Part shown: positions 34,066 through 41,796 of the stretch, piece after piece
Numbering within the stretch: the stretch's first letter is position 1
How the letters are laid out: every line of letters starts with the position of its first letter
Assembly (NCBI GenBank): GCA_001872575.1
Contig: MNWP01000033.1
Coordinates: 62,249 to 111,827 of the forward strand
Direction: 5' to 3'
Length of the DNA stretch: 49,579 nt
Source of the DNA: Candidatus Peregrinibacteria bacterium CG1_02_54_53
GTDB lineage: Bacteria; Patescibacteriota; Gracilibacteria; Peribacterales; Peribacteraceae
Made by a program: the position numbers and the translations under genes
The notes under the pieces: model-generated
What the model was told of the DNA's origin: nothing
What the model saw: only the letters and a program-made list of their open reading frames with translations
Database searches by the model: none

Positions 34066-36573
34066 ATGGGCAGAACACTTGATATCACCGGCACGCGTTC
34101 CTGCCTCGCAGCCATTCTCGTGGGCATGTTCTTCAGCCTGGCGACGTGGGTGCTGACCGCAGCCGCACTCGTACTGCTGTTGGTCTACGCCGAGAAGGGG
34201 AGTCATTGGCTGGCGGGGGGGCTGTTGGCGACTCTGTTGCTTGCGGCACTCTTCATCATTCGTCTCTTCATTGCCGACCGCCTGAGCAACGATGCTCACC
34301 TCGCCGAAACGGCAAAGACTTCCATGGATCGACTGCCGCTCGATCTCGTGGTGCATCTGCACGACTTCACCACGGTTTCCACACCGGAGATGTTGCGTGC
34401 CGCGTTGGATTCTTCGCGCGGGAAGTTCTTCATTGCGCAAATGGCGGCCCGCTCCGATGTGGTGTGGGAATGCCTTCGCGAGACTGCCGAATCGTTCGAT
34501 GCATCCGTGTTCCTCGACGATGCCGCGAAGCGACTGCCGGAGTTCAACAAGAAGATGATCTCGGCGCCGTTCATCCTGTATTTGCTCTTTGAGAAAAGTC
34601 CCCAATCCGCCGAGCTTCTCAACGGGCTCGATCTCTCACTGCAGGATCTCAAAGAAATGCTCACGTGGGAGAAATTCCACACCCTTATGCCCAAGAAGCA
34701 CGCGTTCTTCAGTCCCCACGTGCTCATCCGCACGTTCGGCGGACTCGAGAAATCGTGGATGCTGGGGTACACGAGTGCATTGGATCGCCTGACGACCGAG
34801 GTTACGAGTTCGATTCTGTGGAAAGACGATCGTTCGGTCATCTTGCATGCGTCGCTCATCGAAGAGGCGCATCGCATTCTTGCCCGCGCAGCCAACCACA
34901 ATATTCTCGTGGTGGGTCCGCAAGGTGTGGGTAAGACGACGTTCGTTGAGAATGCGCTCTATCAATTGCGCAGAGGTGAGGTGAAGGAATCGAAACACAC
35001 GACGCGCGTGCTCACGCTCAAGACGGCGGAATTGCTTTCGGGTGGAGCCCCTTCCGATGCGTTCCTGTTGCAGGCGCTGCGTCAGGCCGAACGTTCGGGG
35101 CACTACGTGCTCATCGTCGAAAATATTGCACTGTTGCTCGCTTCGTCCGATTCGAAGGCACTCACCGTTCTGCAGAAACTGCTCGAAACGAAGAACATCT
35201 CCGTGATCGCCACGGCGCGCACCGATGACTACCACAATGTGATCAAGCGCACGTCTGTCGTCGAGAGTCTCTTCTCGGTATTGCCGCTCGATGAACCGAC
35301 TGATCGTGAAGTGCTCGCGGTACTCATGGAGCAGCACTTCCGACTGGAGCATGCTTTTCATGTGACGGTCACGTACAAGGCGCTGCAGTCCGTGCTCACG
35401 CTGACACGTCGCTACCTTGGCAAGGGGGCGTTTCCCGGCAAGGCGGTCGCCGTGATGGCCGATGCCATGGCGGCCGCACGAAAAGCGAAGGTTGATGCCG
35501 TGATCGAGCCGCACATTCGCGAGATCGTCTCGCGCGCATCGCATGTGGATGTGACGGATGTGAAGGAAGGGGAGCGTGACCGGCTGCTCAAAATTGAAGA
35601 CATCATGCGTACGCAGGTGATCGGGCAGGATGCCGCCGTGCACGCCGTTGCCAGTGCGCTCAAGCGGGCGCGACTGGATGTGGGTGCCGGCAAGAGGCCT
35701 CTGGGGACATTCCTCTTCTTAGGCCCTACGGGAGTGGGCAAGACGCAGACCGCCAAAACGCTGGCCGAGGTGTATTTCGGGGCAGCAGACCCGTCCGTAC
35801 CCGCCCGAACGATTCCGCCCGGATCGGGCGGGCCGGCCAACGGCCAGCCCGACAAGTCGGTACTGGCGGGCCGGGCGGGCCGCATGATCCGTCTCGACAT
35901 GAACGAGTATTCAACGGAAGCCAGCACAGAGGGGATTCTCGGCTCGCCGCATGCGGGCCAAGAGCACGCGGAGGGATTCCTCACCAAGCGCATTCAGGAT
36001 CAGCCGTTCTCTCTCATCCTCCTCGATGAAATCGAGAAGGCGCATCCGTCGGTGATGAATCTCTTTCTGCAGGTGCTGGATGAAGGCACGCTTACCGATC
36101 ACCACGGTATCAAGACCGACTTCCGCAATACGATCATTATTGCGACATCAAATGCCGCCGCGCTCTTCATCCGTGATTACGTCGCCAAGCATTCGACCAT
36201 TGACCCGGTGGCCTTTAAACAGGAAGTGGTCAACGCCGTGCTCGCCCAAAAGATCTACTCACCCGAGTTCCTGAACCGGTTCGACGAAGTGGTGCTGTTT
36301 CACCCCCTTTCTCTTGCCGATGCGCAGCAAGTGGCGCAGCTGCAGATCAAGGAGATCCTTGCAGATGTTCTGCAGAAGCACGGCATTGTCGTGACAGTTG
36401 ACGAGGCGCTGGTGCGTCAGATCGTGGAGCGTGGGTACAGTGCCGAGTTCGGCGCACGGGCCATGCGACGTGTGATCACACAGGAGGTGGAGGATCGCAT
36501 CGCCGATGCGATGCTTAAAAAGAACCTCAAGCGCGGGGATGTGCTGACGATCGGAGTAGAGGCGCACACCTAA
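34066..36573 (+). CDS. Membrane-anchored ClpB/ClpC-like AAA+ ATPase with degenerate first ATPase site
   Basis: This 835-residue protein has two N-terminal membrane helices in place of the Clp-N substrate domain. The first AAA+ module has Walker A GPQGVGKT (284-291), but its Walker B reads VLIVENI instead of hhhhDE, so it is probably not catalytic. The second module has Walker A GPTGVGKT (553-560), Walker B SLILLDEIEKA, sensor ATSN and Arg-finger LNRFDEVV. The usual pore loop GYVGYEEGG is replaced by SPHAGQEHAEG, without the aromatic residue. A 31-residue Gly/Pro/Arg-rich insert occupies about 576-606. No ClpP-binding IGF-type loop is obvious. A membrane-localised unfoldase or remodeller is a reasonable guess. 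Confidence 0.85.
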   Translation: MGRTLDITGTRSCLAAILVGMFFSLATWVLTAAALVLLLVYAEKGSHWLAGGLLATLLLAALFIIRLFIADRLSNDAHLAETAKTSMDRLPLDLVVHLHDFTTVSTPEMLRAALDSSRGKFFIAQMAARSDVVWECLRETAESFDASVFLDDAAKRLPEFNKKMISAPFILYLLFEKSPQSAELLNGLDLSLQDLKEMLTWEKFHTLMPKKHAFFSPHVLIRTFGGLEKSWMLGYTSALDRLTTEVTSSILWKDDRSVILHASLIEEAHRILARAANHNILVVGPQGVGKTTFVENALYQLRRGEVKESKHTTRVLTLKTAELLSGGAPSDAFLLQALRQAERSGHYVLIVENIALLLASSDSKALTVLQKLLETKNISVIATARTDDYHNVIKRTSVVESLFSVLPLDEPTDREVLAVLMEQHFRLEHAFHVTVTYKALQSVLTLTRRYLGKGAFPGKAVAVMADAMAAARKAKVDAVIEPHIREIVSRASHVDVTDVKEGERDRLLKIEDIMRTQVIGQDAAVHAVASALKRARLDVGAGKRPLGTFLFLGPTGVGKTQTAKTLAEVYFGAADPSVPARTIPPGSGGPANGQPDKSVLAGRAGRMIRLDMNEYSTEASTEGILGSPHAGQEHAEGFLTKRIQDQPFSLILLDEIEKAHPSVMNLFLQVLDEGTLTDHHGIKTDFRNTIIIATSNAAALFIRDYVAKHSTIDPVAFKQEVVNAVLAQKIYSPEFLNRFDEVVLFHPLSLADAQQVAQLQIKEILADVLQKHGIVVTVDEALVRQIVERGYSAEFGARAMRRVITQEVEDRIADAMLKKNLKRGDVLTIGVEAHT
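35791..35883. repeat. GC-rich in-frame insert inside the Clp ATPase gene
   Basis: About 93 bases between the Walker A helix and the conserved strand MIRLDMNEYS have no counterpart in Clp proteins. The DNA is very GC-rich and palindromic (CCGCCCGGATCGGGCGG, GGCCGGCCAACGGCC). It keeps the frame and encodes a Gly/Pro/Arg-rich stretch. This looks like an inserted repeat element. Confidence 0.6.
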
Positions 36574-36582
36574 GGGCGTACT

Positions 36583-37197
36583 TTATTGGCTCAAGAAGAA
36601 CCTGATGCTTTGATAGGTCATATCAATGGCAAAATACACAAATGTACATGCAAAGATTTTAAATACGATTGGAACTACTTTTGGTTTGGAGAGCAGTGAT
36701 CTGAATTTGGAGAATAGAAGGGCAACAGCCGAAGTGGAAAAAAGCCATCCGATTTCTACCAGAGCGAGAAAGATAAAAGCGCCAAGGTACATCTGTTCTC
36801 CAAGAAAAATTGCTTTCGGCACACATATTGTTATCCAGAATGTCCACAGGACACCATTGGCAAGGATCATTGCCGATATTTTCCAAAAGCCAAAATGTAC
36901 CTGTTCTCCGGTATCTATCTTTTTGATCTTCCAAATGGAAGTTGCGATCCAAACAAGTATTCCTGCGCCAATAAATGAAAGCCCTCTGAATACTGTCTCG
37001 GAAAGATTGAGTGATACTAGCAGTAATAAGCTTGTGAGAGCAATTACTGTCTCCGTGAATATGGCCATGAAAATGATGCGGAAGCTCCGCAAAAAACTCG
37101 ACTGAAGTATTTCGGTGAAAATCGCAGTGAGAACGGGGCCGGGAATTACCCCTCCAATTAAACCTAATACAAAGGCAGTGATTAATTCATCAGCCAT
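36583..37197 (-). CDS. LysE/RhtB-family exporter-like membrane protein
   Basis: This protein of 204 residues has about six membrane helices. The N-terminal pattern MADELITAFVLGLIGGVIPG, followed by PVLTAI, resembles the GxxPGP start of LysE-type amino-acid exporters. ATG 37197 is chosen over TTG 37233 because the first helix begins here. The gene is visibly richer in A and T than its neighbours, suggesting horizontal acquisition. Its substrate is unknown. Confidence 0.72.
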   Translation of the reverse strand: MADELITAFVLGLIGGVIPGPVLTAIFTEILQSSFLRSFRIIFMAIFTETVIALTSLLLLVSLNLSETVFRGLSFIGAGILVWIATSIWKIKKIDTGEQVHFGFWKISAMILANGVLWTFWITICVPKAIFLGEQMYLGAFIFLALVEIGWLFSTSAVALLFSKFRSLLSKPKVVPIVFKIFACTFVYFAIDMTYQSIRFFLSQ

Positions 37198-37279
37198 AGT
37201 GTTGAGAAGAAGAAAGGTATGCAAATCATACAATTGTTCAGAGGCACTATATCAGAGATATTTTGCCATTTCGCACAAC

Positions 37280-38530
37280 TCACACCTCATGGAACACCTG
37301 CGTGCTTTTTCGTCTGAAAACGAAGACGAACAGCATCCACGCGAGAAAGATCAAACCGCTGCCCACGATTGTCGGCAGACCGGGATGGAGTGAGGCGATG
37401 AATCCGGCGATCATGGGCGGGAGCATCATGCCGAGAGATTGAATCGACTGATTGATGCCGAGGATTTCACCCTGTGATTCGGGACCGGCGAGGTTCGAGA
37501 CGATGGCGACGGCATTGGGATGTGTGAGACCGTTACTGATGGCGATGAACGGAAAGATCAGATAGATGAATCCGGCGCGGTCGGGCAGCAACAGAAAGGG
37601 GAGTGCAGCGGCGAGCGTGAATGCCGAGACACTCACGATCTGTTCCGGTTTGAACCTGCGCGAGAGCGGTCGGTTGATGAAGCCCTGCGTGATGGCGATC
37701 CACAGACCCATGTAGGCGTACAGATTACCGATGTCACTTTGCGAGAAGCTGAATCGCTCAATGAGCATCACCTGAAAGAACTGCGTGAAGAAGTTGAATC
37801 CCAGTACGAGCAGAAACGAGACCAAGAGGATCGTGCGCAGGTGCGCGATGCCAAATGCCCGTCGAATATTCCTCAATCCGGTGAAGAGGCTTAGGCGCGT
37901 GGTTACCTTTGTGCGCAGCGTTTCGGGCAGGAAGAACCACACCGAGAGGATGTTGAGACTTGCGAGGAGCGCGGCGGCCCAGAAGGGTGTTGCCGAGTTG
38001 AACCACGAGACAACGGCCGGATCGGCCAGCTTGCCGCCCATGAAAGGACCTAAGATGAAGCCGAGGCCGAAGGCCATTCCGATGAGCCCGAAGTTGCGCG
38101 CCTTCTCTTCCTGCTTACTCACATCGGCGATGGCCGATTGTGCGGCCGAAATATTGCCTCCGGTGAAACCGTCCAATGCGCGACTGAGGAAAATAATCCA
38201 CACCCGCCCCGTTACGATGCCGTACCCCGTGAGCAGATAGCCGCAGACCGTGCCGATGAGTGAGAAGATCAGAATTCTGCGGCGACCGTAGTGATCGGAG
38301 AGCGCTCCTAAGATCGGCGCGCCGAAGAACTGGAAGAACGGGTACGTGGCGACGAGAAAACCGTAGAGAATGGTCTTGGTTTGCAGGCTCATCTCTGCAG
38401 GCAGAATCCCGAAGGGGCTGATCATGAGCGGCGCCAAGATCGGAATCGCCAGACCCATTCCCAGGAGATCCAGGAAGATCGTGAAGAAGAGGGTAGGGAG
38501 CACGGTAGCTGAGCGTTTCGGTTCCGTCAT
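37280..38530 (-). CDS. Major facilitator superfamily transporter (TetA-like)
   Basis: This 416-residue protein has about twelve membrane helices. The loop between helices 2 and 3 reads GALSDHYGRRRILIF, the MFS signature motif in the form found in TetA-type multidrug/H+ antiporters. The second half repeats the pattern weakly. The start at 38530 (MTEPKRSATVLP) is followed directly by helix 1 and has TACACT 12 bases upstream. The longer open frame runs through repeat DNA and is rejected. The substrate is not predictable. Confidence 0.88.
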   Translation of the reverse strand: MTEPKRSATVLPTLFFTIFLDLLGMGLAIPILAPLMISPFGILPAEMSLQTKTILYGFLVATYPFFQFFGAPILGALSDHYGRRRILIFSLIGTVCGYLLTGYGIVTGRVWIIFLSRALDGFTGGNISAAQSAIADVSKQEEKARNFGLIGMAFGLGFILGPFMGGKLADPAVVSWFNSATPFWAAALLASLNILSVWFFLPETLRTKVTTRLSLFTGLRNIRRAFGIAHLRTILLVSFLLVLGFNFFTQFFQVMLIERFSFSQSDIGNLYAYMGLWIAITQGFINRPLSRRFKPEQIVSVSAFTLAAALPFLLLPDRAGFIYLIFPFIAISNGLTHPNAVAIVSNLAGPESQGEILGINQSIQSLGMMLPPMIAGFIASLHPGLPTIVGSGLIFLAWMLFVFVFRRKSTQVFHEV

Positions 38531-38602
38531 GGGTGAGCCGGCAGTGTAGCGGGAGAGGGAAGTGTGCGCTCTTGATTTGGGCAGGGATTGTTGGTTGTGT
38601 GA

Positions 38603-38746
38603 GTTCGACCTCATCCCCAACCCTTCTCCTCTCTGGAGGAGAAGGGAGCTGTTTTTGTTTGTTGTGAAAGAACATCCACAGAAACAACCAACACAAACAA
38701 CTCCCCTCTCCTGCGCACAGGAGAGGGGCTGGGGGTGAGGTCGAAC
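38603..38746. repeat. 144-bp inverted repeat of two hairpin units
   Basis: The ends GTTCGACCTCA (38603-38613) and TGAGGTCGAAC (38736-38746) are perfect inverted repeats. Each arm holds a hairpin of its own: CTTCTCCTCTCTGGAGGAGAAG-like in the left arm and CCCCTCTCCTGCGCACAGGAGAGGGG-like in the right arm. The arms flank an AT-richer core. There is no open frame for a transposase, so it is MITE-like or a paired intergenic repeat. It lies upstream of the MFS gene. Confidence 0.85.
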
Positions 38747-38800
38747 AAAACAGCACACAAAACAAACCCCCGTCTCGAAGGGCGACACGTGTCAGGGATT

Positions 38801-39475
38801 CTACTCTCTGGTTATTTCATGTTGTGAATCTGACTTATTTCTGTTGCATTGTTTGCATTTCACTTGAAGGTTCGATTCAGTCGTCGGTCCACCTTTTGAG
38901 AAAGGAATGATGTGATCAATTTCTATTTCATGATCCAGTAATTTCTTTCCACATTTTTGGCATGTCGAATCGTCCCTTCGTACCACCCTGAGCAATACAT
39001 GTCTTGGAATTTTTCGACCAGCCTTTCTTCCTTCCTTTGATTCAGTAAAGGGTTCTGCATGGAAGAAAACTGGGCACAGGTGTCCGAATTCTGTACAGGA
39101 CATCTCAACTATTTCTTTTGGAATAGATTCTAAATAATTTTCAGGCTGAAATGATGAAACTTCTTCTTCAAACCAACGCCTTCGTGACTTATCTAGCTTC
39201 GTTCCATCATCAAGAGTGCCTGTTTTAAGACATTTTTTTAGATACTCATTATGTTCAATCGCCTTACTTCTTTGGATAGAAGGCAAGGGGAATCCCTCAA
39301 CAAGTCCCCCGTAAGGACAATACTTTAATTCCCAACAGGGCTTGCAGATCGGAACTGATTTTTTAATAAATTTGCGTAGGTCATCGAGAGAAAATTCTTG
39401 ATCAAAACCTACTCCTCCTTGATCTAAGGGATTGAAATGAAGCTTAATGCGCGAAGAACCTTTAGATTTCTTCAA
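38801..39475 (-). CDS. HNH endonuclease domain protein
   Basis: This 224-residue protein has a C-terminal HNH domain: CQKCGKK, then EIEIDHIIPFSKGGPTTESN and CKQCNRNKSD, with two zinc-binding CxxC pairs and the catalytic His in DHI. The N-terminal 150 residues also contain CKPCWELKYC, possibly a second metal site. The start is TTG at 39475, since no early ATG exists in frame; this is uncertain. The gene is AT-richer than its surroundings and sits alone between groEL and the inverted repeat, so it may be a recently acquired nuclease, possibly mobile. Confidence 0.8.
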   Translation of the reverse strand: MKKSKGSSRIKLHFNPLDQGGVGFDQEFSLDDLRKFIKKSVPICKPCWELKYCPYGGLVEGFPLPSIQRSKAIEHNEYLKKCLKTGTLDDGTKLDKSRRRWFEEEVSSFQPENYLESIPKEIVEMSCTEFGHLCPVFFHAEPFTESKEGRKAGRKIPRHVLLRVVRRDDSTCQKCGKKLLDHEIEIDHIIPFSKGGPTTESNLQVKCKQCNRNKSDSQHEITRE

Positions 39476-39491
39476 AACAGTGGTGAAACTT

Positions 39492-39523
39492 CCCCCGTCC
39501 CTCGCTCTCGCTCAGGACGGGGG
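39492..39523 (-). terminator. Hairpin after groEL
   Basis: A perfect 9-bp stem, GGACGGGGG/CCCCCGTCC (39515-39523 and 39492-39500), starts ten bases after the groEL stop. The following T-run is weak (GAAGTTTC), so termination may be inefficient. The stem overlaps the region upstream of the HNH start. Confidence 0.55.
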
Positions 39524-39532
39524 CTTAGTACC

Positions 39533-41167
39533 TTAGAAATCCATTCCTCCTCCTCCGCCCGGCATTGCTGGCATCGGCTCTTCCTTTTTGGGGATCTCCG
39601 TCACGGCGACTTCGAGGGTTAAGAACATCGAGGCGACTGAGGCAGCGTTCTCTAATGCAGAACGTGTGACCTTCTTCGGGTCGATCACGCGAGCCTTGAC
39701 GAGATCCTCGTACTTGCCCGTGAGCACGTTGTAACCCTCGGCACCTTTAAGACCCTTCACCTTTTCGTACACGACTTCACCGGTCACTCCGGCGTTGTCG
39801 GCGATCTGGCGGCAGGGAGCCGAAAGCGCATCGCGCACGATATCGATGCCGATCTGCTCATCTTCGTTATCCGCTTTCAGTTTGCTCAGCGTACCCATGG
39901 TGCGGATGTACGCCGTTCCGCCGCCCGGTACGATGCCTTCTTCAGCGGCTGCGCGGGTGGCCGAGAGCGCATCTTCGACACGGTGCTGCTTCTCTTTCTG
40001 CTCCACTTCGGTGGCGGCACCGACTTTGATGACGGCCACTCCGCCCGAGAGCTTGGCGAGGCGCTCCTGCAGTTTTTCTTTGTCAAAGTCGGAGGTGGTC
40101 TTGTCGAGCGAGATCTTGATCTCTTTCATGCGGTGCTCGATGTCCTCTTTCTTGCCGTGGCCGTCGATGACGATGGTTGAATCTTTATCTGCGACGACTC
40201 TGCGCGCACGGCCCAGATCATCGACAGTGGCGTTCTCGAGCTTCAGGCCCACTTCTTCGCTGATTACGCGGCCTCCCGTGAGGGCGGCGATATCCTTGAG
40301 GATCTCTTTGCGCCTATCGCCGAAGGCGGGGGCTTTCACCGCGAGGGCGGAGAAGGTTCCGCGAAGCTTGTTCACCACGAGGGTGGCCAGTGCCTCACCC
40401 TCCACGGTCTCGGCGATCATCACAAGCTCCTTTCTGCCTTTCTGGGCGAGAGCCTCGAGCAGCGGCAGGATTTCTTGAATCGAGGTGATCTTTTTGTCGG
40501 TAATGAGGATGTAGGGGTTGTCGTAGGCCGCCTCCATACGGGCGGGATCGGTGATGAAGTAGGGCGAGATGTATCCGTTCTCGAACTGCATACCCTCGAC
40601 GAATTCCTTCTCAATGCCCAGTGTCTGGCCGGCCTCCACTGTTACCACACCGTCCTTACCCACCTCGTCGATGATCTCGGCGATCACATCACCGATCTCA
40701 CTGTCCTGCGCCGAGATGTTGGCGACGGCGGCGTACTCCTCCTTCTTACTGACGACTTTCTTCATACTCTCCAGCTCCGTATTCACTGCAGCCACGGCTT
40801 TCTCGATACCCTTTTTGATGGCGATGGGATTACTGCCCGAGCTCAAGTGCTTGAGACCTTCTTCCATGATGGCGTAGGCCAGTACGGTGGCCGTGGTCGT
40901 GCCGTCGCCGGCGGCGTCGTTGGTCTTGGTCGCGGCCTCGCGCACCAGCTGCGCACCCAGATTCTCAAACGGATCTTCCAGGTCGATCTCTTTGGCTACC
41001 GAGACGCCGTCTTTGGTGACGGTCGGCCCGCCGTATTTCTTCTCAATGACGGCGTTGCGGCCCTTGGGACCCATGGTGGCGCGGACGGCTTGCGCAAGTT
41101 TCTCGACACCCACGAAGATTTTCTTGCGTGCGTCGTTTCCGAAGAGGAGTTGTTTTGCGGCTGACAT
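39533..41167 (-). CDS. groEL: Chaperonin GroEL (Hsp60)
   Basis: GroEL forms the double-ring folding chamber. The sequence is full length (544 aa): [17 protein letters not shown]-like start ([20 protein letters not shown]), the ATP site [14 protein letters not shown], the apical domain, and the C-terminal Gly/Met-rich tail ending GGGGGMDF. It lies 39 bases downstream of groES in the same transcript. The spacer is pyrimidine-rich and has no Shine-Dalgarno. Confidence 0.97.
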   Translation of the reverse strand: MSAAKQLLFGNDARKKIFVGVEKLAQAVRATMGPKGRNAVIEKKYGGPTVTKDGVSVAKEIDLEDPFENLGAQLVREAATKTNDAAGDGTTTATVLAYAIMEEGLKHLSSGSNPIAIKKGIEKAVAAVNTELESMKKVVSKKEEYAAVANISAQDSEIGDVIAEIIDEVGKDGVVTVEAGQTLGIEKEFVEGMQFENGYISPYFITDPARMEAAYDNPYILITDKKITSIQEILPLLEALAQKGRKELVMIAETVEGEALATLVVNKLRGTFSALAVKAPAFGDRRKEILKDIAALTGGRVISEEVGLKLENATVDDLGRARRVVADKDSTIVIDGHGKKEDIEHRMKEIKISLDKTTSDFDKEKLQERLAKLSGGVAVIKVGAATEVEQKEKQHRVEDALSATRAAAEEGIVPGGGTAYIRTMGTLSKLKADNEDEQIGIDIVRDALSAPCRQIADNAGVTGEVVYEKVKGLKGAEGYNVLTGKYEDLVKARVIDPKKVTRSALENAASVASMFLTLEVAVTEIPKKEEPMPAMPGGGGGMDF

Positions 41168-41206
41168 GACGAGAGGGGGGAGGGGATAGGAGGTAGGGCG
41201 TAGGGA

Positions 41207-41545
41207 CTATTTGACTTTGCCGAGGATGGAATCGAGGTGGAGCACTTTTACCTCCACGTCCTTGCCGGCGGTGTCTTTCAGCTTCACGTCATCACCGGCG
41301 TATTTGCCGAAGAGCACGCGGTCACCCACTTTCAGAAAATCGGCGGGATTCGCAACGGGCTTGCCCTCGTTCATGATGCCGCCTTTACCCAGTGCAATGA
41401 CGACGCCTTCCTGTGGCTTTTCGCCCGAGGCGGTATCGGGAATGACGATGCCCGAGGATGTGACCTGCTCTTGGGGCAGGGGATGCACGACCACGCGATC
41501 GCCGAGAGGTTCGATGTTCACTTTGAGCTTCGGAACAGATGCCAT
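41207..41545 (-). CDS. groES: Co-chaperonin GroES (Hsp10)
   Basis: GroES caps the GroEL chamber. It has the family start (KVNIEPLGDRVVVHPL), the mobile loop (QEQVTSSGIVIPDTASGEKP) and the end LKDTAGKDVEVKVLHLDSIL. At 112 residues it is slightly longer than usual owing to N- and C-terminal extensions. It is the first gene of the groESL operon, under CIRCE control. Confidence 0.97.
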   Translation of the reverse strand: MASVPKLKVNIEPLGDRVVVHPLPQEQVTSSGIVIPDTASGEKPQEGVVIALGKGGIMNEGKPVANPADFLKVGDRVLFGKYAGDDVKLKDTAGKDVEVKVLHLDSILGKVK

Positions 41546-41578
41546 AGTGCTGAATGGGGAAGGAAGAAGCAGAAGACG

Positions 41579-41620
41579 CTTGTCCTGAGGAGCCCGCCGT
41601 GGCGGGGTGACGAAGGATTA
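41579..41620. repeat. Dispersed-type hairpin repeat in the groES leader
   Basis: TGAGGAGCCCGCCGTGGCGGGGTGACGAAGGA contains the palindrome CCCGCC-GT-GGCGGG and resembles intergenic repeats (CTGAGGAGCCCGCCGTGGCG) that I recall from CPR genomes. It lies in the 5' untranslated region of groESL and would fold into a hairpin in the mRNA. Confidence 0.4.
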
Positions 41621-41644
41621 GCAGTCGGCATTTTAGAGTGCTAA
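41618..41644. promoter_or_regulatory. CIRCE operator (HrcA binding site)
   Basis: TTAGCAGTC-N9-GAGTGCTAA matches the CIRCE consensus (TTAGCACTC-N9-GAGTGCTAA) with one mismatch. It overlaps the groESL promoter, so HrcA repression relieved by heat is expected. Confidence 0.95.
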
Positions 41645-41657
41645 TCGTGCGCGTCAA
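41630..41657 (-). promoter_or_regulatory. groESL promoter
   Basis: On the minus strand TTGACG (41652-41657), a 16-base spacer and TAAAAT (41630-41635) form a good sigma70-type promoter. Its spacer and -10 are covered by CIRCE. The leader to groES is about 78 bases. Confidence 0.8.
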
Positions 41658-41734
41658 GTCTTCATGGCCCAAAGATGCTCGATGACTGAAATAATTGCGG
41701 AAAGGATCAAAGAGGATTTCGCACAAGCTGTCAC

Positions 41735-41764
41735 TTGCAATAGCGCTGCGGGAATTCGCATAAT
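41735..41764 (+). promoter_or_regulatory. Promoter of the SLH/Calx-beta gene
   Basis: TTGCAA (41735-41740), an 18-base spacer and CATAAT (41759-41764). The leader of about 25 bases is pyrimidine-rich and has no Shine-Dalgarno. Confidence 0.5.
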
Positions 41765-41796
41765 CACCTGAATTTCACCTTTTTCCCACCTTCTTT

